This document shows positions 17,132 through 25,737 of a stretch of 64,000 bases of DNA, piece after piece. Below the pieces are notes generated by a model. That model did no database searches and had not been told where the DNA came from. It worked only from the letters and a program-made list of their open reading frames with translations. The stretch comes from Nitrospirota bacterium (lineage in GTDB: Bacteria; Nitrospirota; Nitrospiria; SBBL01; JAADHI01). The stretch's first letter is position 1. Each line of letters begins with the position of its first letter. Location: the NCBI GenBank assembly GCA_029261165.1, contig JAJDBV010000024.1, forward strand, positions 1-64,000, in the 5' to 3' direction. A program made the position numbers and the translations under genes.

Positions 17132-18259
17132 GTGCACAAATCTAAATCTGAGAAAAGGCTTATCTCATCGGGGATTGCTGTGGCAACCCTATCGTTGGCG
17201 ATCTTTTCGTTTTCGGTGGGAGATGTCTATGCGCAAGCGAGCGACTTTTTTTCCAACACTCAGTCAACAGATAAGCGGGCGGGTACCGGTGCAGCGATTG
17301 CTGCCCCGGGGAGCATTGGTGCAACCAACCCTGGCTTCAACCCCTGCAGTGGGGCTGGGGCAACCCTTACCGCGGGGGAATGTACCGGCGTGCCCGATGC
17401 AAGTTCTCTGCTAAGCTCTGGAAATTTGACCGCCACGTTTCAAGAGTCCGGGCCGGGTGCAATTACGGATAATATGTTCGGCCTCGTTTCAGGTACAGCC
17501 TTGGGCAGTGATGGTCTAGCGGGAGGTGTAGGTGCTGCGGCTGATACCCCTACGACCAATTGCGCCCCGGCTTTTGGAACGGCGGGTTTCGATACTTCAG
17601 CCCTAGGTGGACTCAACGGCCTGAATTGTGGTGCGCTCCGAATTACTCCCGTCGTCCAGGGAATGACGATCCCGACCTTTCCCGTGACGAATAGTCTGGA
17701 CCAGGAATTAACGGGCAGTGCCAACCTTAACTTTGATTCCAGTCCAGCGACCAATACCCATACCGGTTTTGATATCCTGAATCGTTTTGTCTGGATTCCA
17801 GGGACTGCAGTGGGAAGTGGTACACCTATTGCCTGTGCTGCAGATGCCGGGGGGAGTGCCGCCACGCCGAATTTTTGCTCTGACCAGAAAATGAGGCAGG
17901 TGACGGCCATCAACGGGGTCGGGGGCACACAAGCAGTGCCAGTGCCTGCGGCAGACCAGGTCGTTGATTTGACCACGGTATTTCAAACCCTCGCCGAAGA
18001 TGATGTAACAGCCTTCCCTGCCGCCGCATTTAATGTGGTGGTTACCGGTACCATTACCGATCCAGATATGTCCGGGACCAGCGGCACCGGCTTCAGCCAA
18101 ACGATCGGGCTGACCTTCAGCCACAATGCCCTCAGCGGGACCGACACTCAGGTCTTTACCTGTGTGGCACAAGGGGCTGGGTTGCAGGAAGTCGGTTGTA
18201 GCGACTACCCGACTGCAATCACACAGACAGTCGGAAATACGACTGCACAGCTTCCCTAA
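17132..18259 (+). CDS. Secreted protein of unknown family, tandem paralogue 1
   Basis: Unrecognised exported protein of 375 residues, first of three related genes in a row. GTG start at 17132 with GGGGGG just upstream. Signal peptide: charged MHKSKSEKRL, hydrophobic AVATLSLAIFSFSV, cleavage near VYAQA. The mature part is rich in Gly, Ala, Thr, Ser and Asn with few charged residues. Landmarks shared with the next two genes: NPGFNPC, GPGAITDNMFG, CAP-GTAGFDTS, LNGLNCGALRI, QGMTIP, RFVWIP, RQVTAING, DPDMSGTSG and a final QTVGNTTAQLP. Cysteines occur in conserved positions, suggesting disulphides. No lipobox, no C-terminal anchor. Gene spacing (22 bp to the next) indicates one operon. Confidence 0.82.
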   Translation: MHKSKSEKRLISSGIAVATLSLAIFSFSVGDVYAQASDFFSNTQSTDKRAGTGAAIAAPGSIGATNPGFNPCSGAGATLTAGECTGVPDASSLLSSGNLTATFQESGPGAITDNMFGLVSGTALGSDGLAGGVGAAADTPTTNCAPAFGTAGFDTSALGGLNGLNCGALRITPVVQGMTIPTFPVTNSLDQELTGSANLNFDSSPATNTHTGFDILNRFVWIPGTAVGSGTPIACAADAGGSAATPNFCSDQKMRQVTAINGVGGTQAVPVPAADQVVDLTTVFQTLAEDDVTAFPAAAFNVVVTGTITDPDMSGTSGTGFSQTIGLTFSHNALSGTDTQVFTCVAQGAGLQEVGCSDYPTAITQTVGNTTAQLP

Positions 18260-18281
18260 ATTGAGTTGAAGGAGGTCGCGC

Positions 18282-19310
18282 ATGATGAGGTTTAAAGGGT
18301 ACTTCACGGATAGACTGGGCGTTTCCCTATTCCTCTCACTTGGCACGCTCGTCCTTTCAACCGGGGTGCTTCACGCCCAGGTGCCGGGACAGGACTTCTT
18401 TACCAATGTCATTCAGACGGAGTTGCGCAGTTTTGGTGGAGATGATCTGCCGGGCTTCAATCCCTGTGGTACAGGCGGCAAGGTGGCCACCGGAGGTCTG
18501 AGCTGTGATGATGCAGTTGCCGGTGTTCCGGCAGCCAACGACGGCCTTTTGAGCGGCACGAATGTGCTGGATACGACCGGGGCGACAGATGCGCCCGGCC
18601 TTTTTGCCCTATTGGGTCCGGGAGCCGTGACCGATAATATGTTCGGGAAGGTTCTGAAACCCTCTTCGCCTGGCGTCTGCGGTCCCGATGGGAGCATCGG
18701 AACGGACACGGTCGACGTTGCCCCAGGCACCGGTGTCCTTAATTGCGGAAATGTCCGCTTTGACCCGACCACACAGGGGCAAACGCTTCCGACGAGAGGC
18801 AATATCCTGACCAGTGTCATGTCAACGAATACACCGGTCGATTTACCGTTCTTGGCGGGGCTTGCTGCGGATAGGGGACACACCTCGAAGATGCAGAATG
18901 CCTTCGTATGGAATCCATTAAACAGTTCAGTGCTCCTTTCTACAGGGCAGGTCTGTGCGGCAAAAGAAGGGCAGGCACGCGTTTGCGGTTTTCAGTCCTT
19001 GGATGATGTGACCACTTTGAATTTGGCAAACAAGACAACATCGGTCAGCCTGACGGCATCCTGGACCACCGGTCAGACTGAGACGATTGCTGCGGGAGTT
19101 TTATCCTCAGCAATGACCGATGGACAGCCGGCCGTCACTTGGTCTTCTATCATCAGACAGGATGAACTGGGTGGAACGGGCGGGGTTTTTGAGCAGACGA
19201 CCTCGGGAAGCTTTAATTACCATGCTAATACAACATTTCCAACGACACAATATCCCACGGGGCTCAGTTTCAGTGATCGTGATATCACCACGGTTTTACC
19301 AAAACCATGA
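18282..19310 (+). CDS. Secreted protein of unknown family, tandem paralogue 2
   Basis: 342-residue exported protein, the most divergent of the three. The start has GGAGG upstream (AAGGAGGTCGCGC before ATGATG). A signal peptide runs to about residue 33 (VLHAQ). Shared landmarks: LPGFNPC, GPGAVTDNMFGKV, VLNCGNVRF, TTQGQTLPTRG, NAFVWNP, CGFQSLDDVTTL and DELGGTGGVFEQTTSGSF. It lacks the NCAP/RCAP segment and the C-terminal QVF-C...C tail seen in the other two, so one disulphide pair is probably missing. Function unknown; no enzymatic motif is visible. Confidence 0.82.
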   Translation: MMRFKGYFTDRLGVSLFLSLGTLVLSTGVLHAQVPGQDFFTNVIQTELRSFGGDDLPGFNPCGTGGKVATGGLSCDDAVAGVPAANDGLLSGTNVLDTTGATDAPGLFALLGPGAVTDNMFGKVLKPSSPGVCGPDGSIGTDTVDVAPGTGVLNCGNVRFDPTTQGQTLPTRGNILTSVMSTNTPVDLPFLAGLAADRGHTSKMQNAFVWNPLNSSVLLSTGQVCAAKEGQARVCGFQSLDDVTTLNLANKTTSVSLTASWTTGQTETIAAGVLSSAMTDGQPAVTWSSIIRQDELGGTGGVFEQTTSGSFNYHANTTFPTTQYPTGLSFSDRDITTVLPKP

Positions 19311-19335
19311 TCTCACCTATAGTGGAGGTTAGGGG

Positions 19336-20472
19336 ATGAAAAGCCTTTACAACGTCTTGGCACTCCTTGTCATTGTTGGAATATTCACACCCTCAGGGCT
19401 CACGTATGCCGTTGATGCAAATTTCAATTCACAGCTGAGCAATATACGCTCGGCGGCTTCTGGGGTTCCCACCGATCCAACCTTGGGATTTGACCCCTGC
19501 AAGGATGGCACGAATACTGCTGGAGTATGCGGTGGTGCCGTGGCGGCAGGGGCATTGTTGTCTACCGTAAATGTTGGTACTACCGGGACGCCCGGTATTT
19601 TTTCAACATTGGGTCCCGGCGCAATCACGGACAATATGTTCGGAATTATTTCCGGCCCCGCGTTGGGTGCGAATGGCGCGACGGGGGGTGCAGGGGCGAA
19701 TGATGGTGATACGCCCACGACGAGGTGCGCCCCGGGAACGGGAACGGCAAATTTTGATACCAGCAACCCCACAGTAAACCTTAACGGCCTGAACTGCGGC
19801 AGCATACGAATCAATGCCACACAGCAGGGCCAGACCTTTCCAGCAGGACCGAACACCTTAGGCCTGCAGGGAAATGGGACTGTCAACACGGTGACGAAGA
19901 ATATGTCCTTTATCGCCGACAATTGCCCAATCGGTGTCTGCCCGGGAAATCCACACGTTGGTTTTAATTTAACAAATAACTTCAGTTTTCGGATGAACAC
20001 CGATGCGAGTAATGTTGCAATTCCTGGTGAGGCAACGACAACTTCATCGCAGGTCATCCGGCAGGTGACGGGTGTAAACCCAAACGCCGTCATCGGAACC
20101 CTTACTGTGCCGGGGGGTGGAGACCAGTTGTTTGAGGTGACAAGCAACTTTACGGCTTTGTCCCCGGATACAGGTAATGGAGATCCGGCAGCAGACAGAG
20201 GTCTGGATGGGATATTTGGGACGCCGGACGACACAAAAATTACTGTGAATTGGACGCAAAGAATTGAAGATCCTGACCAGTCAGGAACCTCGGGTGTCAA
20301 ATTTTTACAGTCCCTTTCAGGAAGCTTTGTCCGTGATGCCCAATTCGGGGGACTTTCTCAGGTCTTTGATTGTCCTAGTGGTTCTACAGCAACGACGACC
20401 AATATTTGTACCCAATATCCAAATGGAGCAAGCCAGACAGCCGGAGACGTCGCCGGCGCAAATCTCCCCTGA
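19336..20472 (+). CDS. Secreted protein of unknown family, tandem paralogue 3
   Basis: 378-residue exported protein, closest to paralogue 1. Signal peptide MKSLYNVLALLVIVGIF to about residue 25 (TYAVD); SD GGAGG before the ATG. Landmarks: TLGFDPC, GPGAITDNMFGII, TRCAPGTGTANFDTS, LNGLNCGSIRI, QQGQTFPAG, RQVTGVNPNAV, DPDQSGTSGVKFLQS and the tail SQTAGDVAGANLP. It contains a DPAADRGLDGIFGTPDDT stretch that looks like a short calcium-type Asp/Gly loop, absent from paralogue 1. A strong hairpin 30 bp after the stop closes the operon. A large minus-strand open frame opposite it (19347-20300) is a composition artefact. Confidence 0.82.
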   Translation: MKSLYNVLALLVIVGIFTPSGLTYAVDANFNSQLSNIRSAASGVPTDPTLGFDPCKDGTNTAGVCGGAVAAGALLSTVNVGTTGTPGIFSTLGPGAITDNMFGIISGPALGANGATGGAGANDGDTPTTRCAPGTGTANFDTSNPTVNLNGLNCGSIRINATQQGQTFPAGPNTLGLQGNGTVNTVTKNMSFIADNCPIGVCPGNPHVGFNLTNNFSFRMNTDASNVAIPGEATTTSSQVIRQVTGVNPNAVIGTLTVPGGGDQLFEVTSNFTALSPDTGNGDPAADRGLDGIFGTPDDTKITVNWTQRIEDPDQSGTSGVKFLQSLSGSFVRDAQFGGLSQVFDCPSGSTATTTNICTQYPNGASQTAGDVAGANLP

Positions 20473-20501
20473 GAGCCAATTAATATTTATTAGTAAGGTT
20501 T

Positions 20502-20542
20502 GTAATAAAGAAAGAGGCCATAACGGCCTCTTTCTTTATTAC
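20502..20542 (+). terminator. Perfect 18-bp hairpin, bidirectional terminator
   Basis: GTAATAAAGAAAGAGGCC, 5-nt loop ATAAC, then the exact complement GGCCTCTTTCTTTATTAC. The GC-rich top and U-rich descending arm suit intrinsic termination from the left; the mirror composition makes it plausible from the right. It follows the three secreted-protein genes. Confidence 0.8.
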
Positions 20543-20616
20543 AGGCATCACAGTGGCCCTTCCCTTTCATAGGGCAGGCCGTGTGGAGTGAAAAGCAGTT
20601 CAAGCCTCTTTTTTTA

Positions 20617-20643
20617 TTGACATTTTAGCCCGGTTGGTATAGT
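20617..20643 (+). promoter_or_regulatory. Candidate promoter giving near-leaderless lipoprotein mRNA
   Basis: TTGACA (20617-20622), a short 15-nt spacer, TATAGT (20638-20643) preceded by TGG as an extended -10. Expected start near 20650, three bases before the ATG at 20653, and no convincing SD is present. Confidence 0.45.
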
Positions 20644-20652
20644 AAAGACGGA

Positions 20653-22992
20653 ATGAAAATCTGCTTATTTCGATATCGCCCAGCCTTTTTATTTCTCATC
20701 CTCCTCTCGGTCTTTCTCGCAAGTGGATGCAAGAGCAAGAGCACCAGCCCCGCAGTCACTATTCCAGGTCAAACAGATAATATCCGTCCCACAGTAACAT
20801 CATTTTCACCAACCGGTACTTCAGTCCCAACAACGGTTACGATGATCACGGCCACTTTTAGTGAACTGATGGAACATGCCCTTTTGTCAACAAACACATT
20901 TATTGTCATTGTGGATGGAACGGTAATTCCAGGAAATATCACTGCCTTGGACAATCCTGCGACAAATACCACCACGGTCACATTTACACCAACCTCCGGC
21001 TCTCTTGACTCAGGGAAGACTTATGCGATCACGATCACTACTGCTGTCGAAGATCTCGCTATGAATAAAATGTTTTCCAATCAGGCTTGGGCCTTTACTG
21101 TCGGAACACTACCGGATACCACGCCACCTGCGTTTACAGGTATCGTCAGTGCAACTGGAACCAGTACGAGCACGATCTCCCTCTCCTGGAGTGCTGCCAC
21201 GGATGTTGGTAATGTAACGCCTCAAAACCAGATTCGCTATGAGATCTGTCAGTCGGAAATTCTGGTTCCTCCTGGGACGAATGCAGGAGAATGCCAGGCA
21301 GCGACTTTCCCCGCAGCAGGCGGGACGGTCACCCGCCTTGAAACGACGGGTGGACAGACGACGCTCGGCGTGACTGGGCTGAAGAAAAACACGACTTACG
21401 ATTTTGTTGTCCGCGCAAAAGATTTATCGAACAATATCTCTGGAAACATCGAGCAAAGATCGGCAACGACCTTTGGTGATCCTATCCCGGCAAGTGGTGG
21501 TACGCTCAATATCGACCTTGGAAGAACCGCGTCAAATCCCTCAATCACCCTTGTCGGTACGACCCCTTATCTGGCCTGGGAGGAGTCCAGCAATAACATC
21601 TATTTCAAGACCTTTGACGGGACGAATTGGAACGGTTCATCCACGCCGATCAATGCGGCGGGAAAAACGGGTCAACAGCCCCGCCTGGCCTCTGATGGGG
21701 CAACAACGCCAACGGCCTACCTGACCTTTACAGAATGCGATCTTCTTGGAGACTTTTGCAAAGTTGTTGTCAAAAAAGATGTCGGCGGGTGGCAAACGGT
21801 TGGGACTGCGCTTAATCTTAATATCGATCAGTCCAAGTCAGCGACCGACAGCGCGATTGCCTTTGACAGCAACAATACGCCCTATGTCGTCTGGACCGAA
21901 TTTGAGACGGTTAATACTGTCGAAGTACGTCATATTTTTGTAAAACATTTCGATGCGGCGACATCGTTATGGGTCCAGGATGGGGCAACAAGCCTCAACG
22001 TCAATCCAAACCAGGATGGATTCAACCCCTCAATTGCCATCAACGGGACGTCGATTAATGTTTCATGGACCGAATGCCTTTTTCCGACCAATTGCCAGAT
22101 TTATGTTAAGAAATGGCTTGGCAGCGCAACGCCCCCATCCACCTCGGTAAACTTAACTGGCGGAACGACTGGAACGGATCCTGACGATCCCTCGCTCTCC
22201 TTCAATGGTGGGACCCTCTACGCGGCATGGCATGAAACTGGTCAACTCCATGTCAGGAGAGAAGAGACGGATGGAAGCTTTACCGATATTGAAAACATGG
22301 GCTTTGTCGTCAATGGTTCCAATAATACGCTCTTATTCAATGATGGTGCGGTCCGAACAGCAACAATTACGCCAAGTTCATATACGACGGGGGATGCGCT
22401 TGCCGCGGGACTGAAGAGTGCTCTTGAAAGTGCCAATGCAGATACGGATACCTATACGGTGAGCTTCAACACAACAACAAAGCAATTTATGATCACAAAT
22501 GATGCGACAAATGCCAATCCGCTGACCCTCCTCTTTGGCAATGTCGGAACCACGGCGGAAGAAATTATTGGGTTTGATTCTGTTGACACGGCTGTCATTG
22601 CGGTCGGCGGCTCTATTACAAGTGACTTTGATGCACAGACCCTGACTGTTCCGCTTCCGTCGAATACGCCATTGGCCGGGACAAGCTCCGCGCAGGGTCC
22701 CTACCTTGCGTTTGCGAAGGTTCCCAATTTCCCGACCTCTAATCGCCCCGAGTTGTTTGTCCGCTTATGGGACAACACCAGCTCAACATGGACAAGTGTC
22801 GTGGATGGAAAGCTGAATATGACCACAGCTGATCCCTCTCCCCCGATTAACGCTTCCATCGCCGTCTCTTCTTCGGGGTCGGTATTTGTTGCCTGGGTCG
22901 AGGCTGGGCTATGTCTTGACCCCAGCATTCCAAACAATTGTGGGATTACCGGCTCACCGATCCCTCAATTATATGTCAAACAGCTAAAGTAA
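20653..22992 (+). CDS. Large surface lipoprotein with Ig-like, Fn3 and propeller-type repeats
   Basis: 779-residue lipoprotein. The N-terminus is a type II signal (FLFLILLSVFLASGC, lipid Cys at residue 26). Residues about 40-155 form a bacterial Ig-like (SbsA/Big_5) domain: NIRPTVTSFSPTGTSVP, ITATFSELM, WAFTVG. Residues about 160-270 look like fibronectin type III (DTTPPAFTGIVSA, TISLSWSAATD, YDFVVRAKDLSNN). The rest holds recurring blocks with NPSI.....YLAWEE, KSATDSAIAFDS...YVVWTE, FNPSIAINGTSINVSWTE, DPSLSFNGGTLYAAWHE and INASIAVSSSGSVFVAWVE, a beta-propeller type repeat. An inserted region of about 100 residues (NNTLLFNDGAVRTATITPSSY) interrupts the repeats and resembles flagellin/hook-type IN modules. 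Binding or adhesion is likely; ligand unknown. Confidence 0.85.
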   Translation: MKICLFRYRPAFLFLILLSVFLASGCKSKSTSPAVTIPGQTDNIRPTVTSFSPTGTSVPTTVTMITATFSELMEHALLSTNTFIVIVDGTVIPGNITALDNPATNTTTVTFTPTSGSLDSGKTYAITITTAVEDLAMNKMFSNQAWAFTVGTLPDTTPPAFTGIVSATGTSTSTISLSWSAATDVGNVTPQNQIRYEICQSEILVPPGTNAGECQAATFPAAGGTVTRLETTGGQTTLGVTGLKKNTTYDFVVRAKDLSNNISGNIEQRSATTFGDPIPASGGTLNIDLGRTASNPSITLVGTTPYLAWEESSNNIYFKTFDGTNWNGSSTPINAAGKTGQQPRLASDGATTPTAYLTFTECDLLGDFCKVVVKKDVGGWQTVGTALNLNIDQSKSATDSAIAFDSNNTPYVVWTEFETVNTVEVRHIFVKHFDAATSLWVQDGATSLNVNPNQDGFNPSIAINGTSINVSWTECLFPTNCQIYVKKWLGSATPPSTSVNLTGGTTGTDPDDPSLSFNGGTLYAAWHETGQLHVRREETDGSFTDIENMGFVVNGSNNTLLFNDGAVRTATITPSSYTTGDALAAGLKSALESANADTDTYTVSFNTTTKQFMITNDATNANPLTLLFGNVGTTAEEIIGFDSVDTAVIAVGGSITSDFDAQTLTVPLPSNTPLAGTSSAQGPYLAFAKVPNFPTSNRPELFVRLWDNTSSTWTSVVDGKLNMTTADPSPPINASIAVSSSGSVFVAWVEAGLCLDPSIPNNCGITGSPIPQLYVKQLK

Positions 22993-23110
22993 TTATTGAT
23001 CGCCCACCGTAGAGCCTCTCCAGCTTTCACCTTAGTAAACGAAAGACAAAGCCGTAATCTCCTTTCCTTGATTCATTAAGAAATAATACCGAAGAACCTT
23101 TTCGCTCTGC

Positions 23111-23139
23111 TTGTAATGACACGGAGATTTCGTTATATT
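23111..23139 (+). promoter_or_regulatory. Candidate promoter for the SUMF1-domain gene
   Basis: TTGTAA (23111-23116), 17 nt, TATATT (23134-23139). The gap from 22993 to 23167 shows no other clear element. Confidence 0.4.
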
Positions 23140-23167
23140 GGATCATCTTTTGGAGGCGTGATCTGCG

Positions 23168-24076
23168 ATGAGTAAAAATGCGATTCTTGGAATGATTGGC
23201 AGCATGGTTTTTCTGGTCGTCTTGATGGCCGTTGCTTTGATATACGAGTCGATAAAGTCAAACCGGGTTCGGGAGGCAGCTAAGAAGATTGAGAACCCCA
23301 AGGAAGCAATCGTTGAGGTTGAGAGGGTCGATTTTAGTGCGTTTGAGAAAATTGTGGGGGGAGACGCCAGAGAGATGGTCCTCATCCCGGCCGGATCGTT
23401 TACAATGGGAGGCGGTGATGTTGGCGATTTTGACGAACAGCCCCAGCGCGTCATCTATCTCGACCCATTCTATATGGACATTTATGAAGTCACGAACGCA
23501 GATTACCGACGGTATACAAAGATGCTGAAAAAACCTGACCCTGTTGTCCCGGTATTTGAAGATGATCCCAATCTTCTGAAAGGGGACAAACAACCGGTCG
23601 TGGGTGTCACCTGGATTAATTCTGCGGCCTATTGTAAATGGGCCAGAAAACGACTTCCAACTGAGGCAGAATGGGAAAAAGCGGCCCGGGGGGAAAACGG
23701 AGGAAAATGGCCCTGGGGAGATTCCTTTAGCTCAACGCTGGCGAACGGTCTGGGAGAAGCAGATGGGTACAAATATTCCGCGCCTGTAGGCAGTTTTGAG
23801 CGGGGAAGAAGTCCTTACGGCCTCTATGATATGGCCGGAAATGTCTCAGAATGGGTTGAAGACTGGTACGTTCAAGACTACTACAAAGACGCGCCTTTTA
23901 AGAATCCGAAAGGCCCTGAAGATCCGGGGATTATTCAGGTACTCTCATATCGGGGGGGGTCTTTTCACAACAGCTCTCACGATCTTCGCGCCTCAAAACG
24001 TTTTGGAGGCGCACATCCGAAGCGGGGAGAGTCCACGGTCGGTTTCCGCTGTGCGAAAGATTTTGGTTCTGATTAG
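23168..24076 (+). CDS. Membrane-anchored SUMF1/formylglycine-generating-enzyme-fold protein
   Basis: 302 residues with an N-terminal membrane helix (GMIGSMVFLVVLMAVALIY) and a SUMF1 domain from about residue 70: EMVLIPAGSFTMGGGDVGDFDEQPQRV, YEVTNADYRRY, PVVGVTWINSAAYCKWARKRLPTEAEWEKAARG, WPWGD, NVSEWVEDWY and STVGFRCAKD. True formylglycine-generating enzymes need two closely spaced cysteines near the C-terminal part; only one Cys is present there (GFRCA), so this is more likely a structural or regulatory member of the fold than a sulfatase activator. GGAGG lies 11 nt before the start. It probably faces the periplasm. Confidence 0.88.
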   Translation: MSKNAILGMIGSMVFLVVLMAVALIYESIKSNRVREAAKKIENPKEAIVEVERVDFSAFEKIVGGDAREMVLIPAGSFTMGGGDVGDFDEQPQRVIYLDPFYMDIYEVTNADYRRYTKMLKKPDPVVPVFEDDPNLLKGDKQPVVGVTWINSAAYCKWARKRLPTEAEWEKAARGENGGKWPWGDSFSSTLANGLGEADGYKYSAPVGSFERGRSPYGLYDMAGNVSEWVEDWYVQDYYKDAPFKNPKGPEDPGIIQVLSYRGGSFHNSSHDLRASKRFGGAHPKRGESTVGFRCAKDFGSD

Positions 24077-24092
24077 ATTTCGTGCTTTAAAC

Positions 24093-24121
24093 TTGACATC
24101 ACTTTGAAACAGAACTAGTAT
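24093..24121 (+). promoter_or_regulatory. Promoter of the pyr operon
   Basis: TTGACA (24093-24098), 17 nt, TAGTAT (24116-24121). Expected start near 24128, just before the PyrR-binding hairpin, which fits an attenuation leader of about 125 nt. Confidence 0.6.
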
Positions 24122-24138
24122 GGCATTACACCTTTAAG

Positions 24139-24226
24139 CTGGTCCTGTGAGACTGGGAAGGGAACTAGGGAATGTCAAAAAATTCAAACCTTCTCCACTT
24201 GAGCAAATCAGGAGAGGGTTTTTTTG
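24139..24226 (+). promoter_or_regulatory. PyrR attenuator: binding hairpin, antiterminator strand and terminator
   Basis: The RNA motif GGUCCUGUGAGACU (24141-24154) matches the PyrR-binding consensus ARUCCNGNGAGGYU at all but two positions and folds with the conserved hexaloop CUGUGA on stem CUGGUC/GACUGG (24139-24156). Next to it, GGGAAGG (24155-24161) can pair with CCTTCTC (24189-24195) as antiterminator. The competing intrinsic terminator is AAACCTTCTCC (24186-24196) with GGAGAGGGTTT (24211-24221) followed by a T run to 24225. UMP-bound PyrR would hold the first hairpin, freeing the terminator. The downstream gene encodes PyrR itself. Confidence 0.85.
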
Positions 24227-24250
24227 TATGCTGACTCTGCACGGTGCTGA

Positions 24251-24805
<555 letters not shown>

Positions 24806-24810
24806 ATAAG

Positions 24811-25737
24811 ATGGGATTGAAGCGGAAAGATATTTTAACGATCGCTGAGATGGAAAAGGAAGAGATTGATCTCATTCTTCAAACGGCTGAATCGTTCAAA
24901 GAAGTCTCTCAGCGTGATATCAAAAAAGTCCCGACCCTTCGGGGTAAAACAGTGGTCAATCTCTTTTTTGAACCCAGTACTCGAACGCGTACTTCATTTG
25001 AACTGGCCGGGAAACGTCTCTCCGCCGATGTTGTTAATATCTCCGCCTCATCAAGCAGTACGGTCAAAGGAGAAACCTTGCTGGATACGGCCAGAAACAT
25101 CGAAGCGATGCAGTCGGATATCATGATTGTACGTCACGCATCCTCCGGTGTGCCCGCGCTTCTGGCTCGTCACTTAAAATCGTCTGTGATCAATGCCGGG
25201 GACGGTTTACATGAGCATCCAAGCCAGGCACTTCTCGACCTTTTTACGATCAAAGAAAAAAAGGGGACCGTGGAAGGCTTAAAGGTGGTCATTGTCGGCG
25301 ATATTCTTCATAGCCGGGTGGCACATTCCGATATTCGGGGGCTCCTGAAGCTTGGGGCAGAGGTCCAACTGGTCGGTCCCCCGCCAATGATCCCGAAGGG
25401 GATTGAAGAATGGGGCGTGTCCGTTCGTTACCGTATGGAAGAGGCGATTAAAGGGGCTGATGTTATTATCCTCCTTCGTCTTCAATTGGAACGGCAGGGC
25501 TGCGGATATTTTCCAACATTGCGGGAATACGCGCACCTCTACGGCCTGAATCGTTCGCGACTCTCTCTTGCAGAGAAAGGGGTGCTGATCTTACACCCAG
25601 GTCCAATCAATCGGGGGGTTGAAGTCACTTCAGATGTGGCAGATGGCCTGTCTTCCATGATCCTGGAACAGGTCACGAATGGTGTTGCGGTTCGAATGGC
25701 GCTTCTCTTTCTTCTTGCAGGGGGTAAAAATGACTGA
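24811..25737 (+). CDS. pyrB: Aspartate carbamoyltransferase catalytic subunit
   Basis: 308-residue enzyme joining carbamoyl phosphate and aspartate in UMP synthesis. The carbamoyl-phosphate site is [19 protein letters not shown], with the catalytic Lys region [34 protein letters not shown] and [11 protein letters not shown] are the other family markers. No pyrI regulatory gene follows; instead the dihydroorotase gene overlaps the stop by 8 bp, the pyrBC arrangement in which the two enzymes may form a complex. Control is expected through the upstream PyrR attenuator. Confidence 0.97.
   Translation: MGLKRKDILTIAEMEKEEIDLILQTAESFKEVSQRDIKKVPTLRGKTVVNLFFEPSTRTRTSFELAGKRLSADVVNISASSSSTVKGETLLDTARNIEAMQSDIMIVRHASSGVPALLARHLKSSVINAGDGLHEHPSQALLDLFTIKEKKGTVEGLKVVIVGDILHSRVAHSDIRGLLKLGAEVQLVGPPPMIPKGIEEWGVSVRYRMEEAIKGADVIILLRLQLERQGCGYFPTLREYAHLYGLNRSRLSLAEKGVLILHPGPINRGVEVTSDVADGLSSMILEQVTNGVAVRMALLFLLAGGKND

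Noticed and set aside
19347-20300. 317-codon open frame on the minus strand opposite paralogue 3
   Set aside because: Codon and residue composition (Pro/Val/Phe-rich, no motifs, no SD) are those of a shadow; the plus-strand gene has a signal peptide and paralogues.
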